DNA of 64,000 nucleotides from assembly GCA_036971715.1 (NCBI GenBank), contig JAVHJL010000004.1, positions 3,286,001-3,350,000 on the forward strand, in the 5' to 3' direction. This document shows, one piece after another, positions 46,796 through 56,472 of this stretch (positions within the stretch are counted from its first letter, which is position 1; each line of letters begins with the position of its first letter). The translations under genes were made by a program, and so were the position numbers. The DNA is from Arthrobotrys musiformis (Eukaryota; Ascomycota; Orbiliomycetes; Orbiliales; Orbiliaceae). The notes below the pieces were generated by a model that saw only the letters and a program-made list of their open reading frames with translations, made no database searches and was not told the DNA's origin.

Positions 46796-47900
46796 GTTGT
46801 TATTGTATTTTTGTTAGTTTCGAACGATGGGGGTTTAAGGTAGCCTCGTGATTGCTATTGCTGAATTAGTATAATTTGTGAAATCATGCGACTGACCAGC
46901 GTCATTCTTTTGGATTTATTTGGAGAGATTTTATAATTTATGAAACTTGGAGGTGTTGGGTTTGTTGGATATTTGTTTGACGTATGCTTGACGTCGACGG
47001 GGAGTTTGCCGTGGCTGTTCTTACATATAATTATACTACGCAGGCAGATTTATGACTAGGTAGCTATAGGAACTAGCATTTATATATTTTTTGTAGAAGA
47101 GGTTCGGAGGGCAGTTATTTAAAGATAGGGGTGGCCGTACCAGCGCATATAAGGTGTATATCGTATAACTGTATGTATACTATTCGAAAACATGCACGAA
47201 CTTGGCTACGTAGTACAGCTTGGCTTCGTGCGATCGAGCAATATACGAGATATTACCGGTGTAACTGTAACTTGATAGCTACCTAGGTACCTACTTAAGT
47301 ACCCGCTTAAGTAGGTAACCAAGAGGGGTCGGAATTTAGGCAGTTGCTGATGTAATCCAAGTACTTAGTTGTAAGTAGGTAGGAGGTAAGTATAAATAGC
47401 TAGACTATAGGTAGGTAACTACCATTTATACCGGCTAGGTAGGTAAGTAGGTAGATTAAGTCTCGAGGCTAGGTAGGGAAGTACTTAAGTTGGTAGGTAG
47501 GTACTTGGATAGGTATGTGGAACGCATATCGAATATATACCCGCGATGCTGTTTCAATAAGGCGTTCTCTCTATAAAACTGGCTCTGTAATATATAAGAA
47601 CGGTGTGATCCCAGCGCTATGCTATCGATGCTGCCGCTCCACACAGTTCAAGATTGAAGCCATGGCATCCTTAGAAGATAGGTATCTACCCTGTGTTATA
47701 AATTTCCCTTATAAGGCCAAATATTTAAATTTCACATGAATATTATGGCGTGGGAAGTGCTGGTTTCTGCCAACAAACAGCTGAGCTCCGTTTTCCTTCA
47801 TATAATCAGATCGCCAACCATCAATCGACAGATATCTCCATCTGATTGATCATCAACCAATCCATAATCAAACATTTTTATTAATCTCCCATCCCACATC
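46796..47900. other. Intergenic region with GGTA-type repeats
   Basis: Promoter of the PEBP gene and upstream sequence of the gene at 47901. A low-complexity block (47270-47520) is described separately. No coding region is supported. Confidence 0.5.
47270..47520. repeat. Degenerate GGTA/TACC repeat block with a hairpin
   Basis: The stretch is rich in TAGGTAGGTA, ACCTAGGTACC and AAGTAGGTA words on both strands. A perfect inverted repeat has 12-bp arms (TACCTACTTAAG at 47288-47299 and its complement at 47306-47317) with a 6-bp spacer. Confidence 0.7.
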
Positions 47901-49111
47901 ATGTCAGCCCCCACCATCCCCTCATCTAACACCTCCTCTTCTACCCAAACATCTACCTACTCTGCTGTGGGAAGCAGTCCCTAGCAAACCCCCTTCTCCT
48001 TCCTCCAGTGACCTAATACGGCAGGCCTCCTACATACCCAGGTAGTCAGCTATCCTAGGTGCGAGATTCCCGCTTATAGGCTTTCATCTCCAGGATATCT
48101 GATTACTTCATTGGTCTCGAGACGGTACCCTGGCTCCTGAATCCACCGACCCTCCCCTTATACTCCAAGTTGGCCCAGGATAAAACAATAAAGCATACAA
48201 ACCCCAGAGTCAAGCTCAAGCTCCTGAAATCCAACATCAAGTGGATATCAGCACAGCACAATACTGCCATCAGAAGAGCAGGTAGCAGCCGTAGTAGGGT
48301 CATGTTCCTAGTCCTCGCCCTCGGCTTCGCCACAGCAGTTTTGGGCCTCTTTGGAGCTATCATGTCGAGTTCTCTCGACCGAGCTCCCCAAACCCTATCA
48401 GCGGCACCAGTTCACGTAGGTCCTACCCAATACCGCCACCAAAATATTCCTTCACTCTGTTCGCCATGATCAGTATTCACACAATTGATATGAGCTGCTC
48501 CTTTACTAACCTCAGTTGTTATTGATTCTAGTCCAAGACCGCCCAGATCATCAAGGACCATCATGGCCATGCCCCGACGGGCCGTCCGATATATCCGAAA
48601 TCGAGACTGACAAGAATCCACCAGCCGACGAAACAATTTTTAATGTGGGGCCACACGTAGGGTATGTATTTTTCGCCTCCACCTTAGGAGTCGGCTCTGA
48701 CATTAGCCTGTCAAACTCGTTCCAGGATTCACCAGAATACTGCTGCGAAAGAATCCCTTAGCGACACCCTCTTCGGCTTAGGGCTATGGTTGGCAATAGC
48801 AACCTCCTTTGCTGGTATTTGGGTTTGGTACCTCGACAAAGTCATAGGTTCTGGTCGAGCAAAATTTTGATAAATGGGTACGATTCCAAAAGCAACCGTG
48901 CATTTTGCTATCTTCAGCATCGAATTTTCATCTGCTAACGCCATGGTTGTCTAGCTCGACGCAGCAACCATCGCCACAGATCGGTGGCATCGTTCTAGCT
49001 CGAGGAGGCAAGGAGACAGAGAAGAAGAAGAAAGAGGAGCACGACGAAATAATGGCGACACTCCTTCACCTCAAAGAGATGATCGAGAGGATAAAAGACG
49101 CCCAATCTTGA
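47901..49111 (+). CDS. Small multi-exon membrane protein, unknown function
   Basis: The putative start at 47901 (MSAPTIPSSNTSSSTQTSTY) is uncertain. Convincing coding begins after a CTCCAG acceptor at about 48092 (ISDYFIGLETVPWLLNPPT) and continues through NTAIRRAGSSRSRVMF into a transmembrane helix (LVLALGFATAVLGLFGAIM). The next exon at about 48534-48662 carries NPPADETIFNVGPHV. The exon from 48725 gives IHQNTAAKESLSDTLFGLGL plus a second helix (WLAIATSFAGIWVWYL), with a stop at 48870. Alternatively, a donor at about 48825 can splice to an exon with VLARGGKETEKKKKEEHDEI and LLHLKEMIERIKDAQS, ending at 49111. The two helices flank a short loop. No family is recognised. Exon limits are tentative. 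Confidence 0.55.
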
Positions 49112-49346
49112 GGGAAGGGGGGCGTAACTTTACCTCCCAGAAAATAAAATGCCGTGGTAGATGTCAGATACGTTGTTTGATTACTTCCCTTTTTTATTTT
49201 TGTTTTGTATTTAATATAGGACGTACTATTTCGGTACTTATATTCTGCCTACTTCAGTACTTTATTATAACAACTATAGTAATTTTCACCCTAGTAAATA
49301 TTGGCCAAACAATTGGCCTAACTTTCAATTTATAAATTAAAAGTAT

Positions 49347-49675
49347 GTGCAATTCACAAACCCACAGACGTGCAATTTATAAACCTATAGATATGCAATT
49401 TACAGGCTTACAAGCGTGCAATTTATAGACTTATAGATGTACAGTTCACAGGTAATTATAAGTGTGCAGTTCGCAGGCTTATAAGCTTACAGTTTATAAG
49501 CAGATAAACATATAATTCGCAAGCATATAGGCGTGCAATTTGCAGGCATATAGATATGCAATTCACAGGCTTATAGGCGTGCAATTCACAAGCAAATAGG
49601 TGTGTAATTTACAGGCCTGTAGGCATACAATTCACGGATAAGTAGGCAGTTTACAAGCCTATAAATATATTATGC
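49347..49675. repeat. Tandem repeat, 23-bp unit, about 14 degenerate copies
   Basis: Units such as GTGCAATTTATAAACCTATA plus three bases follow one another with an exact 23-bp period at first (49347, 49370, 49393, 49416), then with small length changes. The consensus is approximately RTGCAATTYACAGGCTTATA followed by GRY. It lies in gene-free sequence 3' of the small membrane protein gene. Confidence 0.85.
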
Positions 49676-50255
49676 TTCTATTAGTACCCGAATTCAAGAC
49701 TAGTTGTAGTGGAGGGGTACGAACATAAGGAAAATATAGGTATTGAAATAGTACGTCCCTTTAATATTTCCTTCGTTAACTCCGTTTAATAAAGCCTGGA
49801 GCCCAAGATGGCTCAAATCGGGCATCACTGGTCTCGCGGGCATCACGTGCACCCGTAAGCGGTGATTACACACACACTACTACCGCTGCCCCTACTACCT
49901 CTAATCCTACTACTACCTCTAATCCTACTACTACCTGACTCTAAGTCTTAATTTAAATATTTTCCCACTGACGCTAGGATAACACGAGATTTGTATATAA
50001 TTCTTTAGTACATAATTGCTATCTCTTGCTATGGTTTGCCGAGTTAGCTACACACGCCCTGACGGCCTGGAAGAGAACCGTATACGCTAAATTCGAGATC
50101 AGTATATAAAAAACAAACTGGTAGCTTTCCTGTTTTCAGGGTGCAAGACCCGGCTATCCAATTGATTATAACGACCATACCAGGCTGCATACTGATGAAA
50201 ACATACACCAGGCGGATTTACCTGTTGTAACATGTACAACGGCAGGCTACTCCGT
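49676..50255. other. Intergenic region with a CTA-rich microsatellite
   Basis: Contains an imperfect CCTACTACCTCTAAT repeat at about 49881-49936. No gene is supported. Confidence 0.55.
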
Positions 50256-50915
50256 CTACCGTTCCCTCCTTATTCCCCCCCCCCATAGCCACCGCGAGAC
50301 CACCCATAGCCCTATCATACTCAAAATAAAGCTAATTATAGACGGCCATCTGTTCTTCAACTTATCGCTCCACGTCGGTAGATAGAGTCCGTTTTTTATA
50401 TCATGATGACAAAGCACTGGAATCGCAGATTGTTCAATCCTAAAATCGATAAGCATCGCTAAAGGAAGGAATATGAAGGGAACCTCGCTGTGGGCATAGA
50501 CGGCTTCCCAAACCACTTTTTCTTCCGCACGATCTTTAAAATGGCTTATGTCGGTGTCATTGCCGGCGAATTCAACGTAGACTTTTGTTTTGGGGTTGTA
50601 GAGTCCGCATGCATTCATTAGGTAGACGTCGGTGAGGATTTCGTGGATGGGGTTTGCGCCGCCAGTCCCGGAGTTTTACATTGGGTGGGATGGGAGTTTC
50701 ATGAAGGCGGTTACGGCTCTGCCGTTTTCGTGGCATATTGTGCGACTCTTTAGCCTTCCGACGCGGAATTCCATGTAATGTGGGAGGCGGTAGTCATCTG
50801 GTGTTTCCACCCTTTTATATATCGGGAAAATTGTGGTCCGAGGTTGGGGGGCTGGATCTTGTCTCGTACCCGGACCTGGGAGGGGTTGATCTGGTGGATT
50901 TATCGAGCACGGCAT
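50256..50915 (-). pseudogene. Membrane-tailed protein interrupted by one in-frame stop
   Basis: From MPCSINPPDQPLPGPG (50915) the frame runs through YKRVETPDDYRLPHYMEFRV and HENGRAVTAFMKLPSHPM to a TAA at about 50676-50678. The same frame then continues immediately with NSGTGGANPIHEILTDVYLM, FKDRAEEKVVWEAVYAHSEV and CHHDIKNGLYLP to a C-terminal transmembrane helix (IISFILSMIGLWVVSRWLW) and stop at 50256. The continuous composition across the stop suggests one former protein of about 219 residues. It could instead be two genes, a spliced gene, or a sequencing error. No family is recognised. Confidence 0.5.
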
Positions 50916-51996
50916 TTGTGGTTAAAGTCTAATACAGTCCTCCAGCCGTGAGAGGTGGTGATGTCTACTGTGCTAGGAGAAGGTTGTTTTTGAATACCCT
51001 TGTGATCCGAATTATATGGTGGTTTTAAATTTCGCTCCCAATAGTATACCGTTGTAACCGTTGTAATACGCATTATGGTCACAATACCGTATCCGTATCA
51101 ATAATCCCCCCGCCCCCCCTTTGTCTAGAATTTCTAACACAGTAGTTAAAATATAAAGCGCTCAAGCGTTGGGTTTGGGTGTCTGTCGTAGCCGGTCATG
51201 AGAAAGTTATTAATTTGACTTAGCTGCCCTGTAGGGCTCGGGTTTTGCATTGCGCTGCAATATCTCGTGGTCGACCCCGTGATGTCATACCGTCATATAG
51301 ATGTACCTAGATATACACAGCCTGCAAGAATTACTTCTTCCTCAATGGATGTGGGCCTTGGGTCAGGTAGACACACTTGGCTTTGGCGATACAGAATTCG
51401 ATTCCATATCCCGACCTAGACAGCATGCAGTGGCAATTAATAGCTTCGCGTCGTTGTACGTTGTATTTTTAGGTCGTCCCGAAACGATGTTGGCCGAACA
51501 AAGTCCAACATCTGTGCATACATCCAACGCAACAAGCAAGTTAGTTATCCTGCGAATATTCGAATCGTGAAGCGCCGGTGAATTCGTGCGGCAAGTTCGT
51601 TGCCTGTTGTTCATATTAGCTCGTTTGAGAATAGTTATAATAAGGCGGGAAATTAGGAAAAATGACCTTTGTTATATACATGTACTCCAGACCAGCCTGT
51701 CTGCATTAATCTTCATTTTGTCAAGATACTATAGGTTATATATGGACCTAGACAGAGTCTCAGAGCTGCTACGCTGGTAGTTAATATTCCAGTTGCCAAC
51801 GCTGTAGATATTTTTAAGGGTTGGTATATATAAGGCAGGTGTCCCTTTCGTCGGTTTTAGAAATACGTCGTACTTATTGCACATTATTAGCAAAACTCCC
51901 CGGATCCGGAATCCCTCGATACTTCAATCAGAAAACCAACAGCACCCGCAGCCGCCTCTTATTTTGCTTGCACTTTCTTATTGTATCGCGAGCACC
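50916..51996. other. Intergenic region upstream of the second Cys-rich gene
   Basis: No supportable gene. The frames at 51301-51614 occur on both strands without motifs. The TATATAAGG near 51825-51835 lies about 160 bp before the start codon of the following gene and could be its core promoter. Confidence 0.45.
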
Positions 51997-52986
51997 ATGG
52001 GGTTACAGTGGAGGAAAACAAACTTTCGAGCTCTGGCTCTGGCTTTTTTCGCAATATACAGTAGCCATCCCGTTGGAGCAGCCCGATTCAGTGAGGTTTT
52101 AGATGGAATGATGCACCGTCCTGATCAGGCTGGGAGCGAGGCCATCCCTCCCCAAGAAACGAGAAGCGTTCCTCGGACTGTATGGCAGCGACCTATTAAA
52201 AATGCGCCGCCTCTATCGCCCGAAACGCGTTGGTTACGTCCGCCAGGTTTTCAGGCTTATGTAGACGACTACTATACTCGAATGTGTAAATTAAACCTTT
52301 ATATCGACAGCACCCATATCGACCCTCTGAATTTCGGGAATCCCGGGGATCTGCTTTATGGCTGGTATATGAGCCCACTGTATGGGGCAAATGGTTTAGA
52401 CGGGGCGTGCTTTAAGACGTCCGATCAGTGGGAGGGATTAGATACCGGCATAATAGGTTTTTTGGTTACCGGTTACTGTGAATGCGAGTTTTTCGGCGAC
52501 ACAGAGTGTCAAAACAGCCTTTTCTCGGCTTTCAACCGCCAGGACTTATCGCTCAAGAACAATGGCCCACACGACAGGTTGACCAGATCTGTTCGATGCA
52601 AAAGTACCGATCATATCGACCAGTTCGTGAGCGGGAGCATATACCTCTCGGGCGGAACGACGGAAATTCCCAATCCCGGCAAGGGGGATATCACGTGGGG
52701 GATCGAATTCCAGACTAAGATCACAAGGGACCAACTATACGTGGATTGCATCCCCCTACCGAAAACCTTCGTGATAAAGTACCTCAGCATCAACGGTGTG
52801 ACTTGCGAGTTCTTCAAGGAGAAGCATTGCCAGGATAGAAGGTTTAGGGCGGGCCACGGAGGGAAATATGAGAATAAATACGGGAATTTAAAGCGAACTG
52901 TAACCTCCAGCGGGCTGAACTATGTGAATAGTATCAAATGCTACCCGCCGTATGGTATCATGTGGAAGCCTCGAGACGACCTTTAG
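51997..52986 (+). CDS. Cys-rich secreted protein, member B of a two-copy family
   Basis: I chose the ATG at 51997 (context CACCATGG) because it begins a proper signal peptide (FRALALAFFAIYSSHPVGAA); an upstream in-frame ATG at 51877 would bury it. The mature part has ten cysteines at positions matching member A (13866-14855): TGYCECEFFGDTEC, AFNRQDLSLKNNGP, then INGVTCEFFKEKHC. Compared with A it lacks one Cys in the second segment (INGV versus INGC) and one between the segments. The C-terminus is again RDDL. Length is 330 residues, single exon. Function unknown. Confidence 0.82.
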   Translation: MGLQWRKTNFRALALAFFAIYSSHPVGAARFSEVLDGMMHRPDQAGSEAIPPQETRSVPRTVWQRPIKNAPPLSPETRWLRPPGFQAYVDDYYTRMCKLNLYIDSTHIDPLNFGNPGDLLYGWYMSPLYGANGLDGACFKTSDQWEGLDTGIIGFLVTGYCECEFFGDTECQNSLFSAFNRQDLSLKNNGPHDRLTRSVRCKSTDHIDQFVSGSIYLSGGTTEIPNPGKGDITWGIEFQTKITRDQLYVDCIPLPKTFVIKYLSINGVTCEFFKEKHCQDRRFRAGHGGKYENKYGNLKRTVTSSGLNYVNSIKCYPPYGIMWKPRDDL

Positions 52987-53996
52987 TTTTTTTGTTCTAT
53001 ATATATGTATATATATACTTTTGTAGCTTGTTTGACGAAGGTTGTCTCGTACCCAGCCCACCGAGGCGGAGGCGATACCTCCAAAATTTAAAAGGGATTG
53101 TCGGGGACTCGAGGGCCACTAATACCAGCGTACATATATACTTATATATAAATATATCTATTCCCAGACCTGCGCACGTATATATCTAGGCATATATGGC
53201 TTTGTAATTTACAAGTTGGCGGATTCGAAATTTAATAAATTGTTCTTGCCCAGACATACAACTTGCCTTCGGCTACGGGTCATTTATATACGAACTCACA
53301 CTCACCACCTCGTCAAACCGTCAGGCCCCCTGTACAAGCAAAGGGCATGCCCAGACTGCTTAAAAATTGAAGTTTGAGCTAGAGTTTCCTGGCATGATGT
53401 TTCAGATAAGATTAGGCTGGTTAACCTCAACGGTCAAGTTAATAATGCTAGCGTTCCTTTGTATGATAGCTAGTTCGCAAGCAGGCGATCAGAATACAGG
53501 CCCCACTTAGTTAGTCCCAAGTCATATAGCAAACAAAAGAGGTGTTCGAGGCAGGACATTTCCGTCGCCGGCGGCCTCATCGAATATACTGCATACACGT
53601 ACCATATGATATCATGTCACCGTTGTAGCGAGGCGTATTGATATCCGACGAGTTTGTGTGTTGTTTTTGTGGTGGAATTTAGCGGCAACGCAGCCACCAA
53701 ACCGCCTGTACGCGGCCAAACGAAGCCAAACCAAACCAACCTCCTTGCATCGCATTCCATCACGCGCGACGGCAGAGAACCGTCCATCAACATCATCAAC
53801 CTCGACCTCAAACATCAACATCAACATCGTCGACGTCATTGCCATCTGCTTCATACAATCACCATCGCTAATATCTTTAGAAATATAGCCCCCAGATACC
53901 AGCTTCCCAAGGCCTGATAAAATCTACCTGCAATCGAATACCCCTATGAGTGGTATGGCGACGTGAACCTGTCTGGATCCACGTTTTTCCGATCAG
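52987..53996. other. Intergenic region with TA microsatellites; leader of the NUFIP gene
   Basis: TATATATGTATATATATA runs at about 52999-53018, with further TATATA words to 53190. The part 53690-53996 probably contains the promoter and 5' leader of the next gene. Confidence 0.5.
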
Positions 53997-56472
53997 ATGT
54001 CGCACCAGAACGGCTACATCTACGGGCCTCCCCCAGCTCCGCCTCCAAAAGCCACAGGCCCGCCGCCATCTTTCAACTCCCCTCAGAACAATCAGTTCTC
54101 CCGTGGAAATTATGGGAATCGCGGCCGTGGGAACAATAGGTCTGGTGGACGAGGAAATTTTAACAATCGGGGAGGCTCTAATCAGGGCCAGGGCAGAGGA
54201 GGATACACGAACTATGGCACCCATCCACCACATGGATCTCCACCACAGCCATTGTATCCTGTAGCGGGTGCATACCAGGCCCCTGCTGCACCTCCGTATC
54301 CCCCACCTGCCCATCAAGCACCGAGTTATCCTGCTGCAGTTCCCCCGTCGACCTTCCAGAGCAGACCTCCTCACCAGGCGAGCCAGTATCAACCACCCCC
54401 ACAGGCATTCGGGCATCAACCACCACCACCTCAATCACGCCCACCTTACCCCCAAGCTACCGGTTATAACTCGGTCCAAACCAATTCATACCCTCAGACG
54501 CCGAACAGATGGCCACGGCCAAACCCGGTACCGCCACCACCCCAGCACCAGACCCCTACCTCTACCCCTCAACCTATAAGATTCTTCCCTCAGCAGCCTC
54601 CTCCACCAACCAGCTATAGCCCATCTCAGCCTCCACACCCTTCCCCGGCTGCATCTTTCCAGCCCAATCAACCCTATGGGAAGCCACCACCTCCTCCCCC
54701 ACAGCTTAGCGCCCAACCCCACACGCCTTATCAAAACCAAGGTCCTCGGCCTCACCATTCCTATGCAGATCTTAGAGTAGATGGAAGAGTGCGCCCACCA
54801 GCTCCACCTTCCGTTCCAACCTTCTTCGGCGGGCCTTCTTCCCTTCCTCAGCCACCTCCCTCACTGCCTCCTCACCCCCCACCGCCATCCAATTTCAATC
54901 AGCACGTGCCGAACCAACAGCAGCGTCATAATCAACATCATAATCATAATCATAATCAACACCATGGGCAACATAATCGAAACAGGGGGAACTTTGGGCA
55001 CCGAAACAACAATGGTTTCAATCATGATAGGCGCAATAAGGACCGAGGTCACCGAGGTCACCACCAGAATCAAAGCCAGCAATTCCAGCCGCCTCAGAAT
55101 CCGGACCTTGACATGTCACCTGAGGAATATGCCCTCTGGACGGCCGCAGGGTAAGCATATCAAACACGAATCCTCAAGTACGAGCGGTTTACTAACATCC
55201 ATCCAGCTCCAAGGTTAAAGGCACAGATATTTCCCTGCAAGACCCGGCTGAAATTGAAAAGTGGCTAGAGGAACGAAAGAAAAAGTGGCCGACGGCTGCG
55301 AGAGTGGCAGAAAGGGTAATACAAGCAGCACCTTTTAAATACAGCAACGCTTGCTAACACACCACGATAGAAAGCGGAAGATGAAGAAAAGCAAAGGCTA
55401 GACCAAAACGAGGCTCTCAAAAAGAAACTTGACTCTCTCAACCAAACCGAATCACAGCTCAGAAAGCGTAAGTTAGACGAAGTTGCGGATGACGAGGATA
55501 AGTCGAAGCAACAGAGCAAGAAGAAGAAGAAAAAGAAGAAGAAGAAGAAGCCTCAGGATGACGCGCCGGTTGTGTTTGAGGAAAACTCAGCCGCCGCGGA
55601 TCAAGAGGCTACCGCCCCCGATGGAGAACCAGATAGCGTAACGGTTGAAGAACCAACGGACGACCCTCCCGTAGAACTATCGGAATCGAAGCTCGAGAGT
55701 GAAGTCGCCGATGCCGAGGCAGTTACACTTGCTGCCCTTGAAGAAGATTTTCTTGCAATGGATGAGCTAGTCGAATCTGGCGATGCTCAGCAAGCAGAAC
55801 TAGTCACTGAATCGTTCCCAGAAGGGGAGGATGATCTAATTGGGGACCCATCAGCCGACCAGGATCAAGGGGATGTTATTGTCGAGGAGCCACTTGATAA
55901 TGCGGCAGAGTCCAAGGACAATGAGGATAAGGTCACTTTGGAGGGCGATGATGATGATTCAGAGTCCGTGGCGATGTCTACATCATCAAGCACTGCCGAA
56001 TCCGGCGGTGAATCTGCGGAAGACGGATCCGAGAACGAGTCTGGGTCCGTCGAGGGGTCCGAAGAGTCGGACGAAGATGCACCCCCTGAAGAATCCTCAA
56101 CCAAGCCCACTGGCTTGCCGGAGAAGCCGCCACCGGCGGCAAATCCGAACAAGCAGAAGCAAGTGTGTAAGCTATGGTTGAAGAAAAACTGTAGGTATGG
56201 AGCCAAATGCAAATATCTGCATGAAGGTGGCGTTCCAAAAACAGATAAAGAGCGACGAGAAGAAAAGAAGCAACAAAAGGAAACGAAGCCGAAGGATCTA
56301 TCTCTCTATGACAAGGTATGTTGGACTAGTTCCCGCTCCCATTCCCACCCATATGCAATGTCCATTCGCTAACATAATACAACAGCTCATGCAAGCACAA
56401 ATGGAAAAGGAAAATGTGAAGCTTTTACAGGCAATCAATTTCTTTGTTGAGAAAGAGATTCTAAAGGTTTAA
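53997..56472 (+). CDS. NUFIP/Rsa1-like protein with CCCH zinc finger
   Basis: Start at 53997 (MSHQNGYIYGPPPAPPPK). The first exon (to about 55151) encodes a Gly/Arg/Asn-rich segment, a long Pro/Gln-rich disordered region and a His/Asn-rich run (about 54930-54990). The next exons bring the NUFIP1 core EIEKWLEERKKKWPTAARVA, then a Lys run coded by AAG repeats (about 55518-55553). An acidic Ser/Glu-rich region is followed by a CCCH finger (CKLWLKKNCRYGAKCKYLH, spacing C-X7-C-X5-C-X3-H). The last exon ends NFFVEKEILKV at 56472. NUFIP/Rsa1 helps assemble box C/D snoRNPs with SNU13 and the R2TP complex. That role is inferred from the NUFIP core. Confidence 0.88.

Noticed and set aside
55865..56212. 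Minus-strand Ser/Asp-rich frame
   Set aside because: Antisense of the acidic region of the NUFIP-like protein.
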